Assembly (NCBI GenBank): GCA_002692855.1
Contig: NZMJ01000116.1
Coordinates: 1-34,306 of the forward strand
Reading direction: 5' to 3'
Source of the DNA: Maricaulis sp.
GTDB taxonomy: Bacteria; Pseudomonadota; Alphaproteobacteria; Caulobacterales; Maricaulaceae
Length of the DNA: 34,306 bases
Part shown: positions 26,637 to 34,306 of the stretch, piece by piece
Position numbering within the stretch: the first letter of the stretch is position 1
How the letters are laid out: every line of letters begins with the position of its first letter
The notes under the pieces: generated by a model
The model's database searches: none
What the model was told of the DNA's origin: nothing
The model's input: the letters and a program-made list of their open reading frames with translations, nothing else
Position numbers and translations under genes: made by a program

Positions 26637-28175
26637 ATGAACGTCACCGAAACCAAAGCCGAAGGCTTGAGCCGCACGTTTGAATTCGTGGTCCCTGCAA
26701 AGGACCTGCAAGCTCGCCTCGACGCCAAGATCGAAGAAGTCCGCCCGCAGGTTCGCCTGAAGGGCTTCCGTCCGGGCAAGGTGCCCACCAGCCACATCAA
26801 GAAGGTGTTCGGCGAATCGATCCTCGGCGATGTGCTCGAAGAGCTGATGCCGAAAGCGGTTCAGGACACGATGCAGGAGCGCGGCCTCGAGCTCGCGACC
26901 CAGCCGAAGATCGAGGTCAAGTCCGACCCGGCCGAGATCAGCAAGGGTGGCAAGGATTTCGAATTCGAAGTCTCCGTCGAGGTGATGCCGGAATTCGAGC
27001 CCGCCGACGCCAAGAAGATGTCGGTCACGCGCCCGGTCGCCGAGATCGAGGATGCGCAGGTCGAGGAGGCGCTCGCTGAGCTGGCCGCCCAGAACAAGTC
27101 CTACAAGGAAAAGACCGCGAAGACGGCCAAGGCCGAAGACGGCGACCTCGTGGTCATCGACTTCGTCGGCAAGATCGACGGTGAAGCCTTTGACGGGGGT
27201 TCTGCCACCGACGCCCGCGTCGCCATTGGCGACGGCGCCTTCATCCCCGGCTTTGAAGAGCAGCTGATCGGCGCCAAGGCCGGTGAAGAGCGCGAGCTGA
27301 AAGTCACCTTCCCGAAGGATTACAACGCCAAGCACCTGGCCGGTAAGGAAGCGATTTTCGAAACGACGGTGAAGTCGATCGAAGCGCCGGCCGAGACCAA
27401 GATTGACGACGAACTCGCCAAGAATTTCGGTCTCGAAGACCTGGCCGCTCTCAAGGATGCGCTCAAGAAGCGTTTCGAGCGGGAGCACAATTCCCAGTCG
27501 CGTCTGCGCGCCAAGCGCGACCTGCTGGATCAGCTGGACGCGGCGCACCAGTTTGACCTGCCGCCTTCCATGGTCGAGCAGGAATTCGCGACGATCTGGC
27601 AGGAAGTCTCGCACGCCATCGAGCACGGTCATCTCGAAGACGAGGACAAGGACAAGTCCGAAGACGAGCTGAAGGCGGAATACCGCGCGATCGCCGAGCG
27701 CCGCGTGCGTCTCGGTCTCGTGCTCGCCAAGATCGGCCAGGGCGCCAATGTCCAGGTGACGCAGGAAGAAGTCTCCCGCGCCATCAACGCCGAAGCCCAG
27801 AAATATCCGGGTCAGGAACGCCAGGTCGTCGAGTTCTTCCAGAAGAACCCGAACGCCGTCGGCCAGATCCGCGCCCCGATCTATGAAGAGAAAGTCGTCG
27901 ACTACATCCTCGAGCTGGCCAAGGTCACCGACAAGAAGGTGAGCCGCGAGGCCCTGTTCGAAGACGAGGACGAGGCTCCCGCCAAGCCGGCCAAGAATGC
28001 TGCTGCCAAGAAGGCTCCGGCCAAAAAGGCGGCTGCAAAGAAGGACGACGCCAAGGCCGATACCAAGAAGGCCCCGGCGAAGAAGGCTGCTACGTCCAAG
28101 AAGGACGATGGCGACAAGCCGGCTGCGAAGAAGAAGGCTCCGGCAAAGAAGGCCGCCGCCAAGAAGAAGTCCTGA
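26637..28175 (+). CDS. tig: Trigger factor with Lys/Ala-rich C-terminal tail
   Basis: 512 residues; a typical trigger factor has ~430-450. A ribosome-bound chaperone and peptidyl-prolyl isomerase. The ribosome-binding signature GFRPGK is at 43-48. The FKBP-type PPIase domain spans ~160-250 (DGDLVVIDFVGKIDGEAFDGG, AFIPGFEEQLIG), and the helical chaperone arms run to ~445. After an acidic LFEDEDE stretch comes a 66-residue tail (447-512) with 24 lysines in APAKK/AAAKK repeats, like histone H1 or AlgP tails. ATG 26637 is chosen (MNVTETKAEG fits the family) over ATG 26619. It is first in the tig-clpP-clpX-lon cluster and followed by a good terminator. Confidence 0.95.
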   Translation: MNVTETKAEGLSRTFEFVVPAKDLQARLDAKIEEVRPQVRLKGFRPGKVPTSHIKKVFGESILGDVLEELMPKAVQDTMQERGLELATQPKIEVKSDPAEISKGGKDFEFEVSVEVMPEFEPADAKKMSVTRPVAEIEDAQVEEALAELAAQNKSYKEKTAKTAKAEDGDLVVIDFVGKIDGEAFDGGSATDARVAIGDGAFIPGFEEQLIGAKAGEERELKVTFPKDYNAKHLAGKEAIFETTVKSIEAPAETKIDDELAKNFGLEDLAALKDALKKRFEREHNSQSRLRAKRDLLDQLDAAHQFDLPPSMVEQEFATIWQEVSHAIEHGHLEDEDKDKSEDELKAEYRAIAERRVRLGLVLAKIGQGANVQVTQEEVSRAINAEAQKYPGQERQVVEFFQKNPNAVGQIRAPIYEEKVVDYILELAKVTDKKVSREALFEDEDEAPAKPAKNAAAKKAPAKKAAAKKDDAKADTKKAPAKKAATSKKDDGDKPAAKKKAPAKKAAAKKKS

Positions 28176-28202
28176 TCCCTTCCCGGGACAGTTGATCATC
28201 AG

Positions 28203-28228
28203 CGGGGCGGCCTTTGCCGCCCCGTTTT
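28203..28228 (+). terminator. Rho-independent terminator of tig
   Basis: CGGGGCGGC (28203-28211) and GCCGCCCCG (28216-28224) form a 9-bp stem with a 4-base loop, followed directly by TTTT. It stands 27 bases past the trigger factor stop. The 152 bases from here to clpP must therefore carry a separate clpP promoter; I found no convincing boxes. Confidence 0.9.
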
Positions 28229-28380
28229 GATTCAGGCCGGTCCTTCGCAACTGGTTAAGAAGCCCGCTCGTGCCTTGCGCCGGTCTGCGACGCTCGCGAT
28301 ATTGTTTCCGCCATTCTTAGTGACTCGGTTCGGCGGCTTTCTCTCCGGACGGGTTCTGACCGATCAGCGGGAGCCTTTCG

Positions 28381-29010
28381 ATGCGAGACCATGAAGACGT
28401 GATGATGAACCTCGTTCCGATGGTGGTGGAACAGTCGAGCCGCGGCGAGCGCGCGTACGACATCTTCTCCCGCCTGTTGAAGGAACGGATCATCTTCCTG
28501 ACCGGGCCGTTCGAAGACGGCATGGCGTCGCTGATCTGCGCCCAGCTGCTTTTCCTGGAATCGGAAAATCCGAAAAAGGAAATCGCGATGTACATCAACT
28601 CGCCGGGTGGGCACGTCCATTCCGGCCTCGCGATCTACGACACCATGCAATACATCCGCAGCCCCGTTTCGACGGTCTGCATGGGCATGGCCGCCTCGAT
28701 GGGGTCGGTGATCCTGACTGCCGGCGCAGCAGGCAAGCGCATCGCGCTGCCGAATGCGCGCATCATGGTTCACCAGCCGTCCGGCGGCTTCCGCGGTCAG
28801 GCATCGGACATCGAGCGTCACGCCGAGGACATCATCAAGACCAAGCGGCGGCTGAACGAAATCTACGTGCATCACACCGGGCGCACATACGAAGAAGTCG
28901 AGGCCAAGCTGGACCGCGACACCTTCATGTCGGCCGAGGAAGCCAAGGAATGGGGCCTCATTGACGAGGTCTTCCAGAGCCGTGATGCGGTCGAGGACAG
29001 CGACAGCTAG
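28381..29010 (+). CDS. clpP: ClpP, ATP-dependent Clp protease proteolytic subunit
   Basis: 209 residues. A serine protease that forms a double heptameric barrel and degrades substrates unfolded by ClpX or ClpA. The catalytic triad is S106 in GMAASMGS, H131 in MVHQPSGG and D180 in DRDTF, matching the E. coli spacing. The N-terminal [21 protein letters not shown] and INSPGG segments are also canonical. The ATG follows GGGAG with a gap of about 10 bases. It lies 161 bases before clpX on the same strand. In Caulobacter relatives, ClpXP degrades cell-cycle regulators such as CtrA, so a comparable role is likely but not shown here. Confidence 0.98.
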   Translation: MRDHEDVMMNLVPMVVEQSSRGERAYDIFSRLLKERIIFLTGPFEDGMASLICAQLLFLESENPKKEIAMYINSPGGHVHSGLAIYDTMQYIRSPVSTVCMGMAASMGSVILTAGAAGKRIALPNARIMVHQPSGGFRGQASDIERHAEDIIKTKRRLNEIYVHHTGRTYEEVEAKLDRDTFMSAEEAKEWGLIDEVFQSRDAVEDSDS

Positions 29011-29171
29011 CAGCGCCCAGCGGTGCTGCGTGCTTGATTGTCCCGGACGCGATGTGGTCGAATAGTTCCGCTGTGGAAACCTTTCGCCAACCTTCGGCAC
29101 CGATCTTGCGGGTTGGAACAGGTGCAGCGGATTGAGTCGCCCGACAGGACAGGGCGCGAACGGGAGCGGAT

Positions 29172-30461
29172 ATGAGCAAGACATCGAGCGGCGGCGGCGA
29201 CGCGAAAAACACGCTCTACTGCTCGTTCTGCGGTAAGAGCCAGCACGAAGTCCGCAAGCTGATTGCCGGACCGACCGTCTTCATCTGCGATGAATGCGTC
29301 GAGCTGTGCATGGACATCATCCGCGAGGAGAACAAGACCTCGCTGGTGAAATCCAAGGAAGGCGTACCCACGCCCCTCGAGATTTTCTCGGTGCTGAACG
29401 ACTACGTGATCGGGCAGGAGCAGGCCAAGCGGGTCCTCTCGGTCGCGGTTCACAACCACTACAAGCGTCTCAATCACGGAACCCAGAACGGCGAAGTCGA
29501 ACTGGCGAAGTCGAACATCCTGCTCGTCGGCCCGACGGGTTGCGGCAAGACGCTGCTGGCCCAGACGCTGGCGCGCATCATCGACGTGCCCTTCACGATG
29601 GCCGACGCGACGACGCTGACCGAGGCCGGTTATGTCGGTGAGGATGTCGAGAACATCATCCTGAAGCTGCTGCAGTCGGCCGACTACAATGTCGAGCGCG
29701 CGCAGCGCGGCATCGTCTATATCGACGAAGTCGACAAGATTTCACGCAAGTCGGACAATCCCTCGATCACGCGAGACGTGTCGGGCGAGGGCGTCCAGCA
29801 GGCGCTCCTGAAGATCATGGAAGGCACGGTCGCTTCGGTCCCGCCCCAGGGTGGACGCAAGCATCCCCAGCAGGAATTCCTGCAGGTGGACACGACCAAC
29901 ATCCTGTTCATCGTCGGCGGTGCCTTTGCGGGCCTGGAGCGGATCATCGCCCAGCGCGGCAAGGGTTCGGCCATGGGTTTTGGCGCCGATGTGCGCGAAC
30001 TGGACGATCGCCGTGCCGGCGAGGTCCTGCGCGAAGTCGAGCCCGACGACATGGTCAAGTTTGGCTTGATCCCGGAATTCATCGGCCGTCTGCCGGTCAT
30101 CGCGACGCTCGAAGATCTCGACGAGGGTGCGCTGGTGCAGATCCTGACCGAGCCGAAGAACGCGCTCGTGAAGCAGTATCAGCGCCTGTTCGACATGGAA
30201 GGCGTCCAGCTGACCTTTACCGATGACGCCATGGGCGCCGTGGCCCGCAAGGCGATTACCCGCAAGACGGGTGCGCGCGGCCTGCGGTCGATCATGGAGG
30301 GCATCCTGCTCGATACCATGTTCGAACTGCCGGGCATGGACGGTGTCGAAGAGGTCGTGGTCAACGCCGAGGTTGTCGAGGGCAAGGCAAAACCGCTGCT
30401 CATCTACGCCGAGCGCAAGAAGACCGAAGCCCGGGCTGCGGAGCCGCGCGACAGCGCCTGA
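29172..30461 (+). CDS. clpX: ClpX, AAA+ unfoldase of the ClpXP protease
   Basis: 429 residues. The N-terminal zinc-binding dimerisation domain has four cysteines (C17, C20, C39, C42). The AAA+ module has Walker A GPTGCGKT (120-127), Walker [11 protein letters not shown], and a pore loop in the [14 protein letters not shown] region. The ClpP-contacting IGF-type loop is represented by the [11 protein letters not shown] segment. It unfolds tagged or adaptor-delivered proteins and feeds them to ClpP. GGGAGCGGAT precedes the ATG. The 161-base clpP-clpX gap may hold its own promoter: a CTTGAT box at 29033 is paired with CGATGT at 29050. The ~20-residue C-terminus is rich in charged residues. Confidence 0.98.
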   Translation: MSKTSSGGGDAKNTLYCSFCGKSQHEVRKLIAGPTVFICDECVELCMDIIREENKTSLVKSKEGVPTPLEIFSVLNDYVIGQEQAKRVLSVAVHNHYKRLNHGTQNGEVELAKSNILLVGPTGCGKTLLAQTLARIIDVPFTMADATTLTEAGYVGEDVENIILKLLQSADYNVERAQRGIVYIDEVDKISRKSDNPSITRDVSGEGVQQALLKIMEGTVASVPPQGGRKHPQQEFLQVDTTNILFIVGGAFAGLERIIAQRGKGSAMGFGADVRELDDRRAGEVLREVEPDDMVKFGLIPEFIGRLPVIATLEDLDEGALVQILTEPKNALVKQYQRLFDMEGVQLTFTDDAMGAVARKAITRKTGARGLRSIMEGILLDTMFELPGMDGVEEVVVNAEVVEGKAKPLLIYAERKKTEARAAEPRDSA

Positions 30462-30489
30462 TCCGGCCTGCGTTATCCCCGTCTATCGA

Positions 30490-30512
30490 CTTGACGCCAG
30501 TGGTGTCCGTAT
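30490..30512 (+). promoter_or_regulatory. Candidate lon promoter
   Basis: CTTGAC (30490-30495; in-register TTGACG at 30491) is followed after 11 bases by CCGTAT (30507-30512). The first box fits either the TTGACG -35 of alphaproteobacterial housekeeping promoters or the CTTG -35 of heat-shock promoters. The second is a poor match to either -10. A similar arrangement with the same spacing stands before clpX. Assignment is tentative. Confidence 0.25.
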
Positions 30513-30530
30513 CCACCTGACAAGGTGAGA

Positions 30531-30563
30531 GGCGGACATGCCGCCCTGCTTTGGATGTCCGCC
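30531..30563 (+). promoter_or_regulatory. Inverted repeat in the lon leader
   Basis: GGCGGACAT (30531-30539) is perfectly complementary to ATGTCCGCC (30555-30563) over 15 bases. A competing shorter hairpin pairs GGCGG (30531-30535) with CCGCC (30541-30545). It lies 70 bases past the clpX stop and 86 bases before the lon start, with no T-run, so a leader structure or operator is more likely than a terminator. Confidence 0.45.
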
Positions 30564-30649
30564 ATTGCGCGTCGAATCGGGTCAGTCTGGTGATCAGGCA
30601 GCCGGTTGCGTTGAGCGATGGCTGCGGCGTCCACGGAGACAAGAGATAC

Positions 30650-33055
30650 ATGTCAGAAATGAAGACGCTTCCCGTTCTGCCGCTGCGCGACATCGTGGTT
30701 TTCCCCCACATGATCGTGCCGCTCTTTGTTGGCCGCGAGAAATCGGTCCGTGCCCTTGAAGAGGTGATGCGCGGCGACAAGCAGATCCTGCTCGCAACAC
30801 AGAAGAATGCAGGCGATGACGATCCGGCCACCGACGCCATTCATTCGGTCGGCGTGATCGCGTCAGTCCTGCAATTGCTCAAATTGCCTGACGGCACCGT
30901 GAAGGTGCTGGTTGAAGGCGGCCGCCGCGTTCGCCTCGAAAAATTCATCGACAACGAGAACCATTTCGAGGCCGAGGCGGAAATCCTCGAGGATTCCGTT
31001 GGTGACGAGGCCGAGACCGAGGCGCTGATGCGCGCCGCTGCCGAAAAGTTCGAAGACTACGTCAAGCTGAACAAGAAGGTGCCCCCCGAGGCCCAGGCCG
31101 CCATCGGTCAAATTACCGAGGCCGGCAAGCTGGCCGATTCCGTTTCCGCCCACCTGGCCGTGAAGATCGCCGACAAGCAGGCACTGCTGGAGGAACGCGA
31201 AGTCGCGCGCCGCCTGGAACGTATTCTGGGCCTGATGGAAGGTGAGATCTCCGTCCTTCAGGTCGAGCGCAAGATCCGCTCGCGCGTGAAGCGCCAGATG
31301 GAGAAGACCCAGCGCGAATATTACCTGAACGAGCAGATGAAGGCGATCCAGCGCGAGCTGGGCGAGGGCGAGGAATCCCGCGAGGAAGTCGCCGAACTCG
31401 AGCGCCGCATCAACGAGGCCAAGCTGCCTAAGGATGCGCGCACCAAGGTCGACGCCGAGTTCAAGAAGCTCAAGCAGATGAGCCCGATGTCCGCGGAAGC
31501 GACCGTCGTGCGCAACTATCTCGACTGGATACTCGCGCTGCCCTGGAACAAGCGCAAGCGCCTGAAGTCCGACCTGCAAGCGGCAGAAACCGTGCTCGAC
31601 GAAGACCATTTCGGTCTCGAGAAGGTCAAGGAACGGATCCTTGAATATCTAGCCGTCCAGTCGCGCTCCAAGAAGCTGCGCGGGCCGATCCTGTGCCTCG
31701 TGGGACCGCCGGGTGTCGGCAAGACGTCTCTTGGCCGCTCGATCGCGCGCGCCACGGGCCGTGAATTTGTCCGCATGTCGCTCGGCGGCGTACGTGACGA
31801 AGCGGAAATCCGGGGCCACCGGCGCACCTATATCGGGGCCATGCCGGGCCGGATCATCCAGTCGCTGAAGAAGGCGAAGTCGGCCAATCCGCTTTTCCTG
31901 CTGGATGAAATCGACAAGCTGGGTGCGGATTACCGCGGTGATCCGTCATCGGCGTTGCTCGAAGTGCTCGATCCCGAACAGAATGCGACCTTCGCCGACC
32001 ATTATCTCGAGCTCGACTATGACCTGTCGTCGATCATGTTCGTGACAACCGCGAACACGCTCAACATGCCTCAACCGCTCCTCGACCGGATGGAGATCAT
32101 CCGTATCGCGGGGTATACCGAGGACGAGAAGGTCGAGATCGCCCAGCGGCACCTGATCGCCAAGCAGCGCAAGGATCACGTCCTGAAAGCGGATGAGTGG
32201 ACGGTCGAGGAGGGCGCCATTCGGGGCCTGATCCGCTACTACACCCGTGAAGCGGGCGTCCGTAATCTCGAACGCGAAATCGCCAATTTGGCGCGTAAAT
32301 CGGTGCGCAAGATTGAAAGCGGCGAGGTGACGTCCGTCACGGTCACGGCCGACAATCTGAAGGACTTCGCCGGCGTTCAGAAATACCGTTTCGGTGAAAC
32401 CGACAGCGAGGACAAGATCGGTGTCGTGACTGGGCTGGCCTGGACCGAGGTCGGCGGTGATCTTCTGACCATCGAGGCCGTTAAGATGGCCGGACGCGGC
32501 AAGATGACCGTCACCGGCAATTTGCGCGATGTGATGAAGGAATCCATTTCGGCGGCGAACAGCTTCGTTCAGGCGCGGGCGCCGTCACTGGGTGTGAAGC
32601 CGACGGTCTTCCGGGCGACCGACATCCACGTCCACGTTCCCGAGGGGGCGACACCGAAGGACGGTCCGTCGGCCGGTGTCGGCATGATGACCGCCATCGT
32701 TTCCGTCCTGACGCGAAACCCCGTTCGCAAGGATGTCGCCATGACGGGCGAGATCACCTTGCGGGGGCGGGTCCTGCCGATTGGCGGATTGAAGGAGAAG
32801 CTTCTCGCGGCCCTACGCGGCGGCGTGAAGACGGTCCTCATTCCGTCGGAGAACGAGAAGGATCTCCAGGAAATCCCCGACAACGTGAAAGAGGGGCTGA
32901 CCATCATCCCTGTCTCCACGGTCGAGGAAGTTCTGGCGAATGCCTTGGCCAATCCGGTTGAAGCCGTCGAGTGGACCGAAGCCGACGAAGCGGCTTTGGC
33001 CGCGTTGTCCGGACCGCCCCAAGCCGGCGAAGCAGGAACCTCCGTCGCGCACTGA
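30650..33055 (+). CDS. lon: Lon, ATP-dependent serine protease
   Basis: 801 residues. A homohexameric AAA+ protease for misfolded and regulatory proteins. The N-terminal LON substrate-binding domain starts at [16 protein letters not shown] long coiled-coil segment follows, rich in [23 protein letters not shown] sequence. The AAA+ module has Walker A GPPGVGKT (352-359) and LFLLDEIDK. The C-terminal protease domain carries the Ser-Lys dyad S674 (DGPSAG) and K717 (GLKEKLL), with the 43-residue spacing seen in E. coli Lon. I use ATG 30650 (GGAGA upstream); the frame extends 33 codons further but without similarity and across the leader hairpin. The C-terminal ~20 residues are Ala-rich and variable. 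Confidence 0.98.
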   Translation: MSEMKTLPVLPLRDIVVFPHMIVPLFVGREKSVRALEEVMRGDKQILLATQKNAGDDDPATDAIHSVGVIASVLQLLKLPDGTVKVLVEGGRRVRLEKFIDNENHFEAEAEILEDSVGDEAETEALMRAAAEKFEDYVKLNKKVPPEAQAAIGQITEAGKLADSVSAHLAVKIADKQALLEEREVARRLERILGLMEGEISVLQVERKIRSRVKRQMEKTQREYYLNEQMKAIQRELGEGEESREEVAELERRINEAKLPKDARTKVDAEFKKLKQMSPMSAEATVVRNYLDWILALPWNKRKRLKSDLQAAETVLDEDHFGLEKVKERILEYLAVQSRSKKLRGPILCLVGPPGVGKTSLGRSIARATGREFVRMSLGGVRDEAEIRGHRRTYIGAMPGRIIQSLKKAKSANPLFLLDEIDKLGADYRGDPSSALLEVLDPEQNATFADHYLELDYDLSSIMFVTTANTLNMPQPLLDRMEIIRIAGYTEDEKVEIAQRHLIAKQRKDHVLKADEWTVEEGAIRGLIRYYTREAGVRNLEREIANLARKSVRKIESGEVTSVTVTADNLKDFAGVQKYRFGETDSEDKIGVVTGLAWTEVGGDLLTIEAVKMAGRGKMTVTGNLRDVMKESISAANSFVQARAPSLGVKPTVFRATDIHVHVPEGATPKDGPSAGVGMMTAIVSVLTRNPVRKDVAMTGEITLRGRVLPIGGLKEKLLAALRGGVKTVLIPSENEKDLQEIPDNVKEGLTIIPVSTVEEVLANALANPVEAVEWTEADEAALAALSGPPQAGEAGTSVAH

Positions 33056-33077
33056 CGGATAGCTTGCCGTTCCATCT

Positions 33078-33109
33078 AAAGGCCGTCCGGGAACATCCGG
33101 GCGGCCTTT
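33078..33109 (+). terminator. Rho-independent terminator of lon
   Basis: AAAGGCCGTCCGG pairs with CCGGGCGGCCTTT (one G-U pair) around the loop GAACAT, and the T-run continues to 33110. It starts 23 bases past the lon stop and separates lon from the secreted-protein gene. Confidence 0.9.
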
Positions 33110-33186
33110 TGCGTTTCTCCCGGACACGTACTGTCCGGCACGGGTGTCATGCCGGCTGCGTCCGGAACATCCTGGGGAGGAAATCC

Positions 33187-34128
33187 GTGAAAGTCTTGAT
33201 GACCGCTGCCCTCGTCTGGGGAAGCCTCGCCGCTGGTACGGCGCACGCACAGTTTACGCCCGAACCTGACAGCCAGCCGGAACACGCCATTGGCGCCTCG
33301 GTCCTGCCTTCGGCCCGTGCCATTGCGACCACGCCAGGCGTGTCGGTGCGATACTCGGCGGCCGTGTCCGATGTCGCGACGTCGGGCAGCGCACCGCAGA
33401 ATTGTACGGTGACCTTGCCCGGCATGCCGGGAAGCTTCCAGTTCCAGACAACGGATTCCAACGGCAATCCGACGGGCGTGGCCAACACAGCCTTTTCGGT
33501 TCCGGCAGGCGGCAGCCAGTCCCTGCAATTGACCTATTACCCGGTCAGCAGCACGCTGAGCGGCCAGGTGCTTGCCTTCGACTTCGACTGTTCGAACCGC
33601 GCCCCGGCTGCGGTTATTCACGGCGTCAGCGTCGCCTACCTGACAACCAGCCCATCGACATCGCCCACCCCGGATTTGATCGCCAGCCTCACTGCGGCCA
33701 ATCCGTCCGCCGCCGGCGGACTGAAGCTGGATGCCAATACCGGCGACGGATTCATGAGTACGGCTGTCCAGAACATCGGCGCGGCCGGAACGATCACAAT
33801 CGAGGCGATGTCGCCTGAAGCCTTCCTGCAGCTGACGAGCGCTTCGCAGAATGAAATCGACGCGGCAAGCGACCTGAACGGCGCCTCTTTCTCGGTCTGC
33901 CGCTACTATTATGGCAATTGCGTCTATGTCCCGCAGATGACCGTCGATACGGCCACGTTCGTGAACAACTGGGCGATCTTCGATGTGCGCGTCTATGGTG
34001 CCCAGGCTCCGCTGGTTCATGCGCCGGGTTATAATCGTGCCTATTTGGTGTTCAGGGAAAGCGGCACGGGACGCCTGCTCGGCGCGGCCAGCCTACCGGT
34101 CTGCTCCGGTACGTTGCCGCGCTGCTGA
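33187..34128 (+). CDS. Secreted protein of unknown function, cysteine-containing beta-rich
   Basis: 313 residues, not assigned to a family. A standard signal peptide covers 1-21 (cleavage after AHA). The mature part is rich in Thr, Ser, Ala and Gly and looks like two consecutive beta-sandwich units. The first holds VTLPGMPGSFQFQTTDSNG, a VPAGGSQSLQLTYYP strand and FDFDCSN. The second begins near ATPD-like TPDLIASLT (160s). Six cysteines (73, 135, 238, 245, 306, 313) could form three disulfides. The start is GTG 33187, set by a very strong GGGGAGG 6 bases upstream; the open frame continuing upstream into lon is rejected. From memory it resembles widespread secreted alphaproteobacterial proteins with a ProAlaGly-Gly-Ser-Gln strand, but I cannot name a domain. 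Independent transcription unit after the lon terminator. Confidence 0.8.
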   Translation: MKVLMTAALVWGSLAAGTAHAQFTPEPDSQPEHAIGASVLPSARAIATTPGVSVRYSAAVSDVATSGSAPQNCTVTLPGMPGSFQFQTTDSNGNPTGVANTAFSVPAGGSQSLQLTYYPVSSTLSGQVLAFDFDCSNRAPAAVIHGVSVAYLTTSPSTSPTPDLIASLTAANPSAAGGLKLDANTGDGFMSTAVQNIGAAGTITIEAMSPEAFLQLTSASQNEIDAASDLNGASFSVCRYYYGNCVYVPQMTVDTATFVNNWAIFDVRVYGAQAPLVHAPGYNRAYLVFRESGTGRLLGAASLPVCSGTLPRC

Positions 34129-34287
34129 TCTCTAAACGTTGCGAAGCGATTGACCGTTCTGTTTCGCCCGTCATGCAGCATCGCATGATCAGTTCGTTGG
34201 CCTTTTGCTACCGCGCGTATTTTGGCGTCCCGACAGGGGGCGGCTCACTCGCGTTGCGCTAGGAAAAGCATCAACGACGAATGAAAG

Positions 34288-34306
34288 CCCCCGGAACCAC
34301 CGGGGG
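34288..34306. terminator. Hairpin at the window edge, likely terminator
   Basis: CCCCCGG (34288-34294) pairs with CCGGGGG (34300-34306) around AACCA, preceded by AAAG on the left. A matching CTTT on the right would complete a bidirectional terminator, but the window ends. The other 159 bases after the secreted-protein stop hold only a small CATGC/GCATG hairpin and no recognisable gene. Confidence 0.55.

Noticed and set aside
26178-28250. 690-codon antisense frame across coq7 and tig
   Set aside because: Leu/Gly/Phe/Asp-rich shadow of the Lys/Glu-rich trigger factor reading frame. It spans two well-supported sense genes and the tig terminator.
30551-30649. 33-codon longer Lon
   Set aside because: The extension lies on the leader inverted repeat and has no similarity to Lon, whose conserved N-terminus starts right after 30650.
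32971-33186. N-terminal extension of the last secreted protein into lon
   Set aside because: It would overlap the lon C-terminus and the lon terminator and would bury the signal peptide. GTG 33187 has an excellent Shine-Dalgarno.

Overview
This is a GC-rich chromosomal window from an alphaproteobacterium, most probably of the Maricaulales/Hyphomonadaceae type (inference). The evidence is a SUF-only iron-sulfur operon with a DUF59 member, a glnB-glnA pair with both nucleotidylylation tyrosines, the tig-clpP-clpX-lon cluster, a large autotransporter beside a lipid-anchored transglycosylase, and dispersed CTCCCCC/GGGGGAG palindromes. Nearly all genes are core metabolism and housekeeping. I see no phage, insertion sequence, CRISPR array or defence island.

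Layout. (1) 78-4623, plus strand: the distal part of a suf operon (an exported protein of unknown function, then sufC, sufD, sufS, sufT and sufA), several joined by 4-nt overlaps or zero spacing; sufB is probably just outside the window. A glutathione S-transferase-like gene follows (4725-5327). (2) 5300-19580, minus strand: TMEM175-like channel, GGDEF diguanylate cyclase, RhlE-type DEAD-box helicase, two translationally coupled exported amidohydrolases, parE, lipoprotein transglycosylase, a 1060-residue autotransporter, glnA and glnB. (3) 19678-25174, plus strand: bifunctional NAD(P)HX repair enzyme, malic enzyme MaeB and a MATE transporter, with a REP-like palindromic cluster between the last two. 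(4) 25155-25763, minus strand: a TPMT-like methyltransferase. (5) 25851-34128, plus strand: tRNA-Leu(UAG), coq7, trigger factor, clpP, clpX, lon and a secreted protein of unknown family.

How the genes work together. SufC/D (with SufB off-window), SufS, SufT and SufA build and deliver Fe-S clusters. PII (GlnB) and GlnA form the nitrogen-sensing and ammonia-assimilation unit. Trigger factor, ClpP, ClpX and Lon are the protein-folding and proteolysis block. The two amidohydrolases look like an active/inactive pair. The transglycosylase could open peptidoglycan for its autotransporter neighbour.

The most unusual points are small-scale. An intrinsic terminator sits exactly on the Shine-Dalgarno and start codon of the transglycosylase gene. 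A dispersed palindrome supplies, and can sequester, the Shine-Dalgarno of a TTG-started channel gene. One amidohydrolase of the pair has lost its metal ligands. Trigger factor carries a 66-residue histone-H1-like Lys/Ala/Pro tail. No intergenic stretch exceeds 300 bases. I found no convincing large undescribed system.
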